Assembly (NCBI GenBank): GCA_009763385.1
Contig: CM019823.1
Span: 32,130,411-32,194,410, forward strand
DNA: 64,000 bases
Direction: 5' to 3'
Origin: Coix lacryma-jobi var. lacryma-jobi
Taxonomy: Eukaryota; Streptophyta; Magnoliopsida; Poales; Poaceae
Shown: positions 1-11,375 of the stretch, in pieces
How positions within the stretch are numbered: the stretch's first letter is position 1
Layout of the letters: every line of letters starts with the position of its first letter
Made by a program: the position numbers and the translations under genes
The notes under the pieces: generated by a model
What the model was told of the DNA's origin: nothing
Database searches by the model: none
Seen by the model: the letters and a program-made list of their open reading frames with translations, nothing else

Positions 1-4
1 CAAT

Positions 5-16
5 TGGTATCGGAGC
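5..16 (+). other. Primer-binding site of the Copia element
   Basis: TGGTATCGGAGC differs by one base from the usual plant site TGGTATCAGAGC, complementary to the 3' end of initiator Met-tRNA. Bases 1-2 (CA) fit the end of the 5' LTR. The gag-only element at 18,457-28,295 has the same site in reverse complement directly inside its right LTR, which supports the reading. Confidence 0.75.
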
Positions 17-65
17 GGGTTAAGGATCTTCCACCTTAGCCGGTTCCAGATCCACAGAAGGCGAC

Positions 66-789
66 ATGGATTGCGGCATGGGCAAACCGCCGTTTTTCGA
101 TGAGACGAACTATGCGTATTGGAAGATACGCATGTCGGCCTATCTGCAGAGTTTGGGTGCTTCCATTTGGGATGTTTTGCAACTCTGCCGATTACGTGGT
201 CTTGGCTGCTCGTGTCTCTCAGCTTCAGATCGATGAGCACGATGCCAATAGCCGAGCCCGTAATGCTCTTTTCTCATGCTTGAGCATGAGTGAGTTTGAT
301 CGCGTTTCTCAGCTTGCTACGGCTCGGCAGATTTGGGCTACCCTCATGCGTTTCCATGACGGAACCTCTCAAGTCAAAACCCATCTCTACGAGTCGTTCA
401 AGCAAGAGTATGAGAACTTTCGACATATGCCTGGCGAGAGCATAGAAAGTTTATTCGCTCGCTTTTAGGTAATTGTCAACAGGATGAGGGCTAAGAAGGA
501 GTTGTTGCCTTTCGACGATCATGAGAGGGCTTTGAAGCTTTTGCATACTCTCGATAGATCGGTGTGGGATTCCAAGGTTCAGGCGATCATTGAATCGCCT
601 AACTATGAGACTCTCACGTGCGACGAGCTCTTCAGTAAGCTCAAGTCCAGTGAGATCGATGCCATGGCGAGGGCTTCTTATGAAAATCCTTCTGGCCCGT
701 CGATGGCTTTGCTTTCTGGCTCTTCTGCTAACCCCTTTGGAGGATTTGCACTCTCTTCACTCTTTTCTGTCACAGAGGACCAGCTGGAG
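66..789 (+). pseudogene. Copia gag, N-terminal part, frameshifted
   Basis: Gag would coat the RNA in cytoplasmic virus-like particles. The start at 66 gives a beginning typical of Copia gag (MDCGMGKPPFF, then YWKIRM), the region before the UBN2 domain. The frame shifts near 180, continues to a stop at 466-468 (after SIESLFARF) and then runs on in frame to 789 through the UBN2-like region (DDHERALKLLHTLD, YETLTCDELFSKL). At 789 it is cut by the nested LTR element. The protein picks up on the far side at 4,054 in the same sense, so this is one gag split by insertion. At least one frameshift and one stop break it besides the insertion. Confidence 0.8.
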
Positions 790-1242
790 TGTCGACGAAA
801 TATGGTCGATAGTCCACCTAGGGGTATGCCCAAGGTGGTAGATTAGAGGGGAAGGTGCGCAAGACGACGACCCGACGTTGACGCAAGGCAAAAGTAGATG
901 AACACAGAGGTTTATCCGGTTCGGGCGTTAATCCCAGGTTCGGACGCTCCTAGGTTAGCGTAATACCCTACGTCTGCGTCGAGTTGTATTGATGGATCTA
1001 GCTGTAACCTGTGACCTAGGATTTGTTGTCTATCTCACTTGTCTCTCGGAGAACCTCTGCCCCTCCTTATATATTCCAAGGGACAGAGTTACATTATCAG
1101 TATCCGAGTTGGTACTATATCTAGATTACAACTGTCGTGCGGTGCATGTCGTGCGCCGCACGTCCTCATCATGTGGGCTGGACGACCGCCGTGGTGAGGC
1201 CCATGTACCATCGTGTGGTACCCTGGGGTCTATATCCCCACA
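790..1242 (+). repeat. Left LTR of the nested element
   Basis: A 453-bp repeat beginning TG and ending CA, matched by 3,615-4,053. It contains an extra ~20-bp segment near 920-950 relative to its partner. A TATA-like TATATATT lies near 1,069-1,076. Confidence 0.88.
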
Positions 1243-1910
1243 GCTAGTCCCCGAGCCTGACAGCAGGTGACTCGGACACGTGGTGCCAGGGTCTTGAAAA
1301 TAATCAGACTTATATATATGCACGGATGAGCGCCATGTATACACGGTAGTCCCCAAGGCTGCTAGAAGATGAAGAATAAATCTTGTAGCAGGCTTATAAA
1401 AAAGGTAAACCACTATGACGAAAGCAGTATGTCGTCCGAGCAGGTTGCTGAACGACGAGTCCAAGCACCGAGCAGTCCCCAGGCTAGCTGGTGAGCCATC
1501 GGTGTAGCCGTCGATGAGCGTCGAGGAGTCGACAAGCTGGTCGGCGATGAAGTCTGAACGCCAGGCATGAGCACCGAACGAAGTACGAGCGACCCGAGAC
1601 GACCGAGCAGCCGTGGACGGCATGACAAGCGAAGACGGACCGACACCACCAGGTGCGTCGAACTCACGAGCACCTAGAGAGCTGAGCAGACGACCACCGT
1701 GGCATGGCGAGATGTCCCCAGCTGCTGGTGTGAGCTCTCGGTGTGTCGATGAGCATCGACTGAGAGTACGAGCTGGGACGACGATGATGGTCCGAAGAGG
1801 TGCAGTCGATGAGACCACACCAGGTGAGTCGACGAACCAGCACCGAGGAGTCCCCAACTCAGCTGGTGATCTCTGGGTGTAGTCGTCGATGAGCGTCAAA
1901 AAGTACGGCT

Positions 1911-2052
1911 AGCTAGTCGGCGACGAAGTCCGAGCGCCAGCGCGGTGGTGAGACCGAGCGAAGCGACTAGCTGGTCGATGACAAAGTCCGAGCGCCAGGT
2001 GGTGAGCACCGAGCGAAGCGACCAGCTGGTCGGCGACGAAGTCCGAGCGCCA
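1911..2052. repeat. Short tandem repeat around AAGTCCGAGCGCCAG
   Basis: The unit combines a TCGGCGACGAAGTCCGAGCGCCAG-type block with GGTGAGcACCGAGCGAAGCGAC and recurs about two and a half times with a period near 60 bp. Diverged versions occur upstream (about 1,490-1,600). No coding sense is evident. It is part of the interior of the nested LTR element. Confidence 0.6.
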
Positions 2053-2715
2053 GTTGGTCCCAAGCAATGATCTTCTCGTCCATCATAACTGGTCCAGTCC
2101 CCGAGCGTAAAGAATTAGCTCGCAGACCGAACATGGTTCTGTAAAATAAACATGGAGAATAGTAGTACATGACGTACAAATAAAATTTGGAGAAAACATT
2201 AGCGGTAAAAGAAACAGCATATTGCCGCTCAGCGGTCAGTCAGCTGGTATGAACGCTCAGCATTAAATAAAATTCCCCCGAGCAGTTTGTTTGTAACTGA
2301 GTTGCCAGCCCCGGCTAGCCGATAACTCCGGAGCGTGAGGCGCGGAGCCCAGGCACGCGTAAGAGCACCAGCGTCATTGAGGAGCCGCTGCCGACCACCC
2401 GTAACGCAGAGCGCGGAGCTGCATTCACGTGTAGGGAGGAGTCAGAGACAGGGCCGTCTCTGGAAAGCACGAGTGTAACGTGACTGCTCGGGAAGACACA
2501 TATGTCATCCTCAGGATGATATATATGGTGAGAAATAGCGAAGAGTCGTCATGATGATATCTAGAGATATATGACGATCGAAGGAATATTTGATTGTTGT
2601 GAAAGATAATACTTAGCTTGATTGTCATCCGAACGGAGTAGTCGACAAGAGGCGTCGAGGACGGCGATGAGTCAACAACGAGCGGTCACCGAGGATGGCG
2701 GTGAGATGATGACGA

Positions 2716-3012
2716 CGACCTGATGGCTCGCTTCTGGCTCGTAGGTGGCTCGTCGACGGCTCGTCGATGGCTCGACGGCTCGCTTTTGGCTCGTAGGCTC
2801 GTTTTTGGCTCGTAGGCTCGCGGGTGGCTCGTTGATGGCTCGACGATGGCTTGACGGTGGCTCGACGATGGCTCGTTGATGTCTCGACGGCTCGCTTTTG
2901 GCTCGTAGGCTCGTCGATGGCTCGACGGTGGCTCGACGATGGCTCGTCGATGGCTCGACGGTGGCTCGTCGATGGCTCGACGACCACGTGATGGCTCGCT
3001 TCTGGCTCGTAG
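2716..3012. repeat. GGCTCG-rich tandem array with an open minus-strand frame
   Basis: Degenerate repeats of GGCTCGTCGATGGCTCGACG type with a 9- to 21-bp beat. On the minus strand the array stays open within a 186-codon frame (3,185 to 2,625), giving repeated SHRRAIDEPS and EPTSQKRA units after a non-repetitive N-terminus that contains KTSLAWLINYDEDYEKLL. I do not recognise the product. An open frame over an array whose unit is a multiple of three can arise by chance. It may be an element-encoded antisense protein or a captured fragment. Confidence 0.6.
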
Positions 3013-3614
3013 ATGTTCAGAGCGAGCACAGGGCACGAGTCGTCGAGCAGCTTCTCGTAATCCTCGTCGTAGTTGATCAGCCAAGCCAATGATGTCTTCT
3101 TGTCGACGGTGATGGAGTTGTCTAGCACTCGATCTTTCCTCCCGGTCGTGGTCGTCATAGCGCCGCTTATTACGGCGATCATCATTGCGACCCGGTTAGA
3201 GGTCAGAGCAAGAGGTACGAGCAGCGTTGTTCTCAGGAGATCGATCTCTGATCAGATCTACGAGAGCGAGAGTGTCGGCGATGCTTGTCGTGACCCGATT
3301 GATGGATTCAATCAGATCGGTATTGTCGACACGCCGTCTCCGATAGCGGGGAAGCGTGGTCGGAGCGCCGGGGAAGATAACCTCGAAGAGATGTCAAGGC
3401 TGGTCTTGCCGATGCCGAAGTGTGGGAAGAAATCCATTCAGCACAGGGGAAGCCTGCACCGCCTCCATGCCCCGGGCGGCGCCGTCGACGTCGGTGGTCG
3501 AGGAGAACGACCTGACGACGAACATGAAACCTCTGGAAGGGTCGTGGAAACGAGGAAGGAAACCATCTGAGTCGTCATGGCGTCCGTACGCACATGCCCC
3601 ACGGTGGGTGACAC

Positions 3615-4053
3615 TGTCGACAAAATATGGTCGATAGTCCACATAGGGGTATGCCCAAGGTGGTAGATTAGAGGGGAAGGTGCGCAAGACGACGACCCAA
3701 ACGTTGACACAAGGCAAAAGTAGATGAACACAGAGGTTTATCCCGGTTTGTGCCGCTAGGTTAGCGTAATACCCTACGTCCTGCATCGAGTTGTATTGAT
3801 TGGATCTAGCTTGTAACCTGTGACCTAGGATTTGTTGTCTATCTCACTTGTCCTCTCGGAGAACCTCTGCCCATCCTTATATATTCCGAAGGGACAGAGT
3901 TACATTATCAATATCCGAGTTGGTACTATATCTAGATTACAACTGTCGTGCGGTGCATGTCGTGCGCCGCACGTCCTCATCATGTGGGCCGGACGACCGC
4001 CGTGGTGAGGCCCATGTACCATCGTGTGGTACCCTGGGGTCTATATCCCCACA
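3615..4053 (+). repeat. Right LTR of the nested element
   Basis: A 439-bp partner of 790-1,242, ending CCCCACA directly before the TGGAG duplication at 4,054-4,058. The sequence before it (about 3,590-3,614) is GGTGGG-rich rather than a clear polypurine tract. Confidence 0.88.
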
Positions 4054-5965
4054 TGGAGTCTTTGGGGGATGACGAGTTGGCGATGCTCGCCAACCGGTTC
4101 TCGCGGTTCGACAACAACCGCATGAACCGTCGCCGCGGAGGAGGACGCTCAGGATGCTTTGAGTGCGGCGACCCCGACCACTTCATCGCCAACTGTCCCA
4201 AGAAGAACACATCTGGGAAGGGCGATCATGGGCACAAGTATGACTCCGGCAAGCGCAAGGAGAAGTACGTCCCCGCGAGGCACAAGCGGAGGGGCGGCTT
4301 CGACAAGGAGTACATCAAGAAGAAGTACTTGGAGAAGGCCCAGGCTGAGCAGCGTGCGTTCTTCGCCACGCTCAGCGACGTCGACGGTTCGGATGACGAC
4401 TCCGCTTGCTCAAGCGATGATGAGTCCAAGAAGAAGAAGAGGATCGAGGACAAGCTGAACGGCCTCTGCTTCTTCGCCGACGACGACGGCTTCTGCACCA
4501 TGGCCCTCGGCAAGGAGGTCGACGGCGAGCTGGTGGACACCCCTCGGAACGACGACGACGATTGCGACGACATCTCCCAGGTATCTCTGACCCACGACGA
4601 GCTTTCTGCTGAGGTCGAGAAACTTACTGATGCGCTCCTTAGTCAGGATAAGTTGCTCAGGCGTGCCGCTAGAGAGCGCAAGGAGTTTAGGCAGAAGTGG
4701 GAGGATACAGTGAAGGAACTTGAGTCTGTCAAGTCCACCGTGGTTGTTATCGATGAGGAGGAGTGTGAGATGTGCACCACGCATATGACTGACCTTCTCA
4801 CTTTGAGAGGTAAGTATGCTGCATTGGTAGGAGAGGTGGATGAGCTGAAGGCTAGACCCTCGCTGTTGGGTGCGTGCAAGATTTGTCCTGTCTTGCAATC
4901 CGAGTTGGCAGAGAAGAATGCCAAGATTGTGTCTCTTGAGAAGGCCAGCTCGGGTAGCACTTGTGTGACTAGGTGTGCTTTGTGCGAGGGTTTGGAGATG
5001 GAGATTGCGAATGTGAAGCATGACAAGATGCAAACCGAGGAGGAAAACACATACCTTCGGACCATCTTGTCATGGGTGTCTTGTGGTGAGCCACAGCTCG
5101 GGATGATGATCTCCCAATTTAAGCGAGCTGCTGGAGGTCCTGGTGTAGGTTTTGCTCGGGTGTTGATGTTTCTGCTTTTGGAAAGATTGGAGAGTCGAGT
5201 GGTCTGAACCCGAGTGAGGAACCCAACTCACCACTACTCCAAACTTACCAAGCTTCCACCCAAAGAGCCGCTCAAGCCCAACACCAAGGATGGAGTGTTT
5301 GAAGAACCTCCGAGAGCTCCACCCAAGAACCAAGTGTGCATCCCAAACCCAACCACCTGAAAAACAAGCTGGATACAATGCCACCTATCCAGGTGGAGCT
5401 TATGCCACAGAAGGGCAAAGTGATCCACACCCACAACCGTGTGTACCAACAACCCCCTATTAGAGCGGTGAGGTACCATTGTGAGCATTGTGGGAGAGAT
5501 GGACACTTGAGTGAGTTTTTTTTTCGGCGCAAGAGGGAGGCGTGCCGTGCTAGAGAGATGAACAATGCGGACATGTACCATCCTTTCCATGATGTACATG
5601 TGCCGAATGTTCAGAGGGGAGCTCCAAGGAGAGCTGCTCGGCCCAGAGGTCCAGAACCTCAAGTTCCCAGGCCTAGGCAGCGGAGAGGACGTGCCCGGCG
5701 GGAGCCTGCGGTTGTAGGCTATGGACCCCGTGGCGATGGCTTTGTAGTTGAGCATTTTCCTCCATCGCGTTTTGAGTATCGCGGTGAGCACTCCTTCCCC
5801 AGCGGACCACGTTTTCCTCAGCGTGGTGATCGCTTTCCTCGTAGGCGTGCTAGGAATGGTTTTTCTGCTAACCGTTCTTTTGAGCAGCCGGCCCAACACT
5901 GGTATTCTCCCTACTTCACTAACCCCAGTGTTGGACCGTATGCTCACCCTATGTCTTTTTATTGA
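4054..5965 (+). pseudogene. Copia gag, C-terminal part with zinc knuckles, frameshifted
   Basis: This continues the gag interrupted at 789. A CCHC zinc knuckle (CFECGDPDHFIANC, about 4,159-4,200) would bind the RNA genome. It is followed by a Lys/Asp-rich stretch and a long predicted coiled coil (about 4,590-5,060), then a stop at 5,205-5,207. A second open stretch in another frame (5,336-5,965) holds a second knuckle, CEHCGRDGHLSEF, and an Arg/Pro-rich tail (RRAARPRGPEP) that fits the SIRE-like branch. In this second knuckle the last Cys has become Phe within a run of nine T (about 5,515-5,524). At least one stop and one frameshift break the region, so it is not functional. Confidence 0.8.
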
Positions 5966-5979
5966 TATAGGTAAAACGA

Positions 5980-7484
5980 TTGGAGAACGTGTGGTTGGTG
6001 GATTCCGGTTGTTTGAGGCACATGACCGGAAACGCCAAGTGGTTCTCCAGTCTTAGTCCGGTCGCCGGAAAGGAGTATATTACCTTCGGCGACAACAACA
6101 AAGGTAAGGTGTTGTCTCGTGGGTCTGTGCGAGTTAATGAGCACTTTGTGTTGCGCGATGTTGCTCTTGTTTCTAACTTGCATTTTAATCTTCTTTCTGT
6201 TCGCAACTTTCGATGATGACTATGAGATTCGTTTTTAAACCGAATCTTAGTCGTATTTGGATCCTCAGGGCAATCTTGTGTGTTGATTTCGCCTTTTGGA
6301 AAAGTCTTTCGTGCGAACTTCTCGAAGTCGTTTGTCATTTCTCGCTGTCTTGTGGCTGGACCTTCCTCCTCTGATCTTTGGAAATGGCATAGGAGACTAG
6401 GACATTTGAGCTTCGACTTGCTTGCAAGACTTAGTTCACTTGGCCTAACGAGGATTGCCCAAGTATCCATGGAGAAGGATCTTGTTTGCCACTCTTGTAG
6501 ACATGGGAAGAGGTCGCCGCTCCCCACCATCCAGTGACTCAGGTCATGACTAAGCGCCCTGGAGAGCTTTTGCATATGGACCTTGTTGGTCCGGCTCGGG
6601 TGAGCTCAGTTAGGAGGAGGAAGTGGTATGTGCTTGTGTTGTTGACGATTTTTTGAGATATTCGTGGGTCTTCTTTTAGGAGAAGACCGAGACTTTCTCT
6701 TTTGCTCGCAATCTGATTTTGCGTCTTCAGAACGAGTTCCTTTGAACTCGATGCGAGCTATTAGGAGTGATAATGGTTCCGAATTCAAGAATTCAGATTT
6801 TGAGAAGTTCTGTAACTCTTGGGTTTGAGCATCAGTTTTCTTCCCCCTACACACCGCCACAGAATGGTGTTGTAGAGAGGAAGAGTCGGACCCTTGTAGA
6901 GATGGTCAGGACGATGCTCGATGAGCATAGGACTCCTAGGCGATATTAGGCCGAAGCTATGAGCACTGCATGCTACATTTCAAATCGCATTTTTCTCCGA
7001 GCTTTCTTGAAAAAGATTCTATGAGTTGCGTTTTGGAAAAATGCCCAAGGTGAGTTATTTTAGAGTTTTTGGTTGCCATTGTTTTATACTCAAAAAGGGC
7101 AACCTGGACAAATTTGAGTCTCGTTCTTCTGACGGTGTGTTTTTGGGTTGTGGCACTCACACTCGAGCTTATCGTGTACTTAAACTTGACACTAACCGAG
7201 TCATGGAGACATTCGATGTCACCTTCGACGAGACCATGGTTTGTCCTTCTTATCGTTTTGAGCATGCAGGTGATCATGAGGTTGGTGAGTCTCTTTTTGA
7301 TGACGAGGATGAGGGTGCTGAAGGTATGGATGATCTAGCACCCCCTCCACCTGCTGTGCCACAAGGAGCGGCTTCTACGACGACTCACGGCCCCGACACT
7401 TCTTCTTCCTGGGGGCCCTGGGGCGTGGGATCCGCCACCCCCGACGGTACCTTTTGTACCCAGGGAGGCACCAACTGTTGTTGA
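5980..7484 (+). pseudogene. Copia protease and integrase region, broken
   Basis: The protease signature VDSGCLRHMTG sits near 5,998-6,030; the Asp-Ser-Gly is the active-site triplet. The frame stops at about 6,216. The integrase zinc-binding region follows (WHRRLGHLSF ... CHSCRHGK, about 6,389-6,510), with its His and Cys ligands intact. The catalytic core is split over several frames between 6,540 and 6,980, with SPYTPPQNGVVERKSRTL visible near 6,840-6,890. The C-terminal region (7,026-7,484) is open (FRVFGCHCF, SRSSDGVFLG). Integrase would insert the cDNA; protease would mature the polyprotein. Several frameshifts and in-frame stops rule out activity. Confidence 0.82.
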
Positions 7485-7548
7485 GGAGGAGATCACTTTT
7501 GCACGGGAGGCGCCATGACATCTTCAGCGCCAGCACCCACCTCAACAG

Positions 7549-9154
7549 ATGATCGGCAACATCGACGAACGCGTCACCCGGTCAAGGCAAATCTCTCACT
7601 TTGCTCATTCTGCATTTGTTGCTGATTTTGAGCCCCGAGATGTTGGACACGCTTTGACGGATCCAGATTGGGTCAATGCCATGCAAGAGGAGCTTGAGAA
7701 CTTTGAGAGAAAACGGGTTTGGGTTCTAGTGTCTCCACCTTCTGAGTGTCACCCAATTGGGACAAAATGGGTTTTCAAAAACAAACAGGGAGAAGATGGC
7801 CATGTTGTGAGAAACAAGGCCAGACTCGTAGCCCAGGGATATAGTCAGAAGGAGGGGATAGACTATGAGGAGACGTTTGCTCTTGTAGCTCGTTTGGAGG
7901 CAATTAGGATACTCTTGGCTTTTGCTGCATCAAAGGTTTCAAACTTTTTCAAATGGATGTCAAGAGTGCTTTCTTAAACGGCTACATAGAAGAGGAGGTG
8001 TATGTCAGACAACCCCCCGGTTTTGAAAATCCCAAGTTTCCAAACCATGTATTTAAACTCCACAAAGCTTTGTATGTTTGTTTGAAACAAGCCCCTAGAG
8101 CTGGTATGATAGGTTGAAAACCTTTTTGCTTACTAAGGTTTTTTAAAATGGGATGTGTAGATAAAAGGCTCTTTTCCTCAAGCAAGGCACTGATACTCTC
8201 TTGGTCCAAATTTACATGGATGATATCATTTTCGGTGGTTCTTCTCACGCTTTGGTTGCCAAGTTTGCAGATACAATGAGCAGGGAATTTGAGATGAGCA
8301 TGATGATGGACGAGTTAACATTTTTCCTCGGGTTGCAAATCAAGCAATCCCGAGAAGGGACGTTTGTGCACCAGGGCAAGTATACCAAAGACTTGCTGAA
8401 GAGGTTGATATGGGTGAGGCCAAGCCTCTTCCAACACCCATGTCGACCACGACGGCCCTGGATGCGGATAAGGATGGAAAAGCTGTAAGCCAGAAGGAGT
8501 ACCGAAGCATGATCGGGTCGCTGCTCTACCTGACGGCGACACGCCCGGACATCCAGTTCGCGGTTGTGCTGGTGCGCGTTCAGGCGTCGCCGCACACTTC
8601 TCACCGTCAGGCGATGAAGCGTATTTTCAGGTACCTTCGTTTCTCACCTGAGTTCGGGATTTGGTATTCAGCTTCCTCCACCCTCTCCCTTTGTGGTTAT
8701 TCCGATGCCGATTTTGCTGGTTGTCGCATTGAGCGCAAGTCCACTTCTGGGACTTGCCAATTTATTGGTTCTTCTCTTGTATCGTGGTCTTCTCGCAAGC
8801 AGTCTAGTGTTGCCCAGTCTACCACGGAGGCTGAGTATGTTGCTGCGGCTAGCTGCTGTTCTCAGTTGCTTTGGATGATGGCCACTTTGCGTGATTTTGG
8901 TCTGAGCTTTTCGTGTTCCTTTGCTTTGTGATAGCACGAGTGCGATTAGCGTTGCTAAGAACCCCGTGCTTCACTCGAAGACCAAACACAATGATGTGCA
9001 CTTTCACTTTTTGCGAGACCACTATGAGAAGGGTGATATCGACCTTCGCCATGTCGATACTCATCATCAGTTGGCTGATATTTTCACCAAGCCTTTAGAC
9101 GAATCAATCTTTAATCGGTTGAGGGGCGAGCTTGGTGTGTGTTCCCCTTTTTAG
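7549..9154 (+). pseudogene. Copia reverse transcriptase and RNase H region, broken
   Basis: The RT N-terminal part (WVNAMQEELENFE, KWVFKNKQG, ARLVAQGYSQKEGIDYEETF) is open from 7,549 to 7,977, then shifts frame (DVKSAFLNGYIEEEVYVRQPP). The catalytic YMDD lies at 8,213-8,224, followed by GLQIKQS. RNase H follows from 8,410 with GYSDADFAG and TEAEYVAA, shifts frame near 8,920, and continues with DSTSAISVAKNP, HTKHNDVHFHFLRD-type sequence and ADIFTKPL to the stop at 9,152-9,154. These domains would copy the RNA into DNA. There are at least three frame breaks and stops, so this is a relic. Confidence 0.85.
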
Positions 9155-10755
9155 ATGGGGGAAACATTTTGGTTCTTGTATTATAGAATGACTCTTTTTT
9201 GTTTGTCTTGTTTTCTTTTTGCTTTTTAGCATACGCATTTACATTCTGAGCTCACATATATAATCATTAGAATGTAACTATGCTCTATGTAGTATGCTCC
9301 GATGCTTATGATGATGCTTGAGGCTTATGCTCTTTCTAATCACTAGTACATGTGTGAGCTGAGCTACTTTTGAATGGTGAACCTCCTTCTTAACAAACTT
9401 AAAACTGAAAATGTTCACCATTGAGATATGCAACTAGCATGTGTAGGATGTGTTGAGTTCACTCGTGCTTTTCATATATGCTAGGTTGCTATGTCTCTAG
9501 TTCTGAGTCTCTCACTTGCTTGGTTGTTCATATCCTGACTATAAAATTGAACCAAGTTTTAGTGAACTGAAAAGATCGAGATGGATTGCTTGTCAACACA
9601 TCACAGTTTCGAGATTGTTTCTCATTGCACTTTGAGTTAACTTGAGCTGTGTAGTGTATGACCGAAACTGTTGCTTTAAGCTTCTGATTGCTTATGCATA
9701 GGCTTCGCACAGTTGAAAAGTTAGGCAATGACAAGCTTTCAACCTCTCGCAATCACATGCTGCTGAAATTGAACTTGTGAATAATTTAAACGCTGCAAAC
9801 TCCGATAAAATTTACATACACAAGACTATGTTTAATTCTATAGCATGATGATTGAACTTTGCTAGGGGTGGTTCACCTTGCATACCTGATTAGCACTTGT
9901 CTGATTTCCTGTCTATACATGTCTGTGCTATTTTGATGGTGAATACCTTTTTGGCTATAAACTTCTCACTTTGCTCACATGTTCATAGACATATTTGGTG
10001 ATCAGTTTGAGCCTTTGCTAGCTTGTATGCTTTCCAGTGAGTCATTAGAGCTATACTGTTTAGAGCATTTTTGCATTTTCTTGACTATATTCCTGAAGCT
10101 GCTAACTTGCATTTGAATCATATGCATTTTGGAAGTGGGGGAGCAATTCTCTTGTTGGCATTTGATGGTTGCATTTTCGAGGGGGAGAAAAATTTGCTTT
10201 CGGTTCTCTTTGCTTGATGGTGCATTTTCAACTAAGGGGGAGAATTAGGACAAATCATACCTCCCATGTTCAAAGGGGAGAGGAATCGGTTGTGTGCACC
10301 ATGCAAGGGAGAGCTTTCTCATGATGAGTTTTTGAAATTTCCAATTGGTTCGGAGCGTTTTTGCTAGTTGTGTTGAGCCTTTGCCTCTTTCTTGAGGGAC
10401 TAGCATTCGCCCTTTAGATTTTCAATTGGTGTCGAGCTTTCTTGCTAGTTGTGTTGAGCCTCTGTGCCATCTATTTGAGGGACTAGCATTTTGTTTCGCT
10501 TTTTCAATTGGTATTTGCTAGCGGTGTTGAGCATGTTCTTTTTACCTCTTTTGAGGCGTAGCTTTGTTTTGCTTGGTTTGCGTCGAGCCGTTGCCATGTC
10601 TTTGGGAAACCAAGTGTTTCGTCTTTCACTTGACCTTCTTCGGATTTGCTATACTTTGGGTCAATTGGTCGAGTTCTCTCTCTCTCCTTCTTCCTCCTCC
10701 TATTTCCTTTATGATTTGTGTGAGTAGTTGACAATGCACTCATCAAGAGGGAGAT
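9155..10755 (+). other. Copia 3' untranslated region with polypurine tracts and a ~105-bp tandem repeat
   Basis: There is no coding frame of note. Several GGGGGAGAA-type purine tracts occur (about 10,135-10,270). The last, AAGAGGGAGAT at 10,745-10,755, directly precedes the 3' LTR and is the likely primer for plus-strand synthesis. At about 10,330-10,520 a unit of roughly 105 bp (AATTGG..TCGAGC ... TGCTAGTTGTGTTGAGCCT ... GAGGGACTAGCATT) is repeated two to three times. A long gap between pol and LTR is common in SIRE-like elements, some of which keep an env-like frame there; none is visible here. Confidence 0.65.
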
Positions 10756-11144
10756 TGCGGATACATGGGTGTATGCTGAGTCTCTGAGTGATGAGTGATT
10801 ATCAACTGGGATGATGCGCATGTTGTTTGGCTTGTGTTGTGCAGGTGTCGAGCACAGAGACAGTGATCGAGGGCAAGGTGAAGGTCAAGTAGAGACGTGT
10901 CGTGCTGATGGACCGGGAGCGGTGAAGGGTGGACGTGAGGCTTGGACTGAGGGACCGGTGGCCGGAGGATCACCTGTGGTGGCTGGCAGCCTGGGACAGC
11001 GACGAGCGAAGACTTGTGGTTATGTGTCGCCTGAGTCATGGACTTGGGGACACGTGTCGGTGGACGGGGTGCACGGGCGGTGCATCCCTTCTACAGCTTC
11101 GGTTTGGTGGTAGAGCCAGAGAAAAACCATCGGGTGGACGGTTT

Positions 11145-11375
11145 CCAGGTTTGGGCCTCAAAACCTGGGCGCGGATGGTTTCTGAGTTTGGCCACAAAAC
11201 TTGGGCTGAGGACAGTTTCCAGGTTTGGGCCTCAAAACCTGGGTGCTTCGGGTTTGCTGAGTTTGGGCCACAAAACTCAGGTGCTTGGTGGGCTGGTTTT
11301 CCGGTTTGGGCCTCAAAACCGGGGGTTGGCTGTGAAGGCTGGTTTCCCGGTTTGGGCCACAAAATCGGGGGTGCG
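11145..11375. repeat. Array of short inverted repeats in the Copia LTR
   Basis: Five to six copies of a small palindrome of the form CAGGTTTGGGCC..AAAACCTGGG, alternating GGGCCTCAAAACC and GGGCCACAAAACT, spaced about 45-60 bp. Each copy can fold on itself. All lie within the LTR. Confidence 0.7.

Larger units (their letters stand above)
790..4053 (+). mobile_element. Nested non-autonomous LTR retrotransposon in Copia gag, TSD TGGAG
   Basis: Two direct repeats, 790-1,242 and 3,615-4,053, begin TGTCGAC and end CCCCACA. The 5 bases before (785-789) and after (4,054-4,058) are both TGGAG, a target duplication. The ~2.4-kb interior has no gag or pol motif I recognise. It holds two kinds of short tandem repeat and one long minus-strand frame over a GGCTCG-rich array. 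It therefore looks non-autonomous and would need proteins from another element. The superfamily is undetermined. The two LTRs differ by several indels and substitutions, so it is not very recent. Strand is not well fixed: no clear primer site or polypurine tract was seen. Confidence 0.88.

Noticed and set aside
1126..1899. 257-codon minus-strand frame in the nested LTR element
   Set aside because: It runs across the LTR edge and repeat arrays, has no motif, and its composition follows the GC-rich repeats.
2716..3012. Possible CRISPR-like or minisatellite locus
   Set aside because: Repeats are short, degenerate and without unique spacers; it is a simple tandem array in an LTR element.
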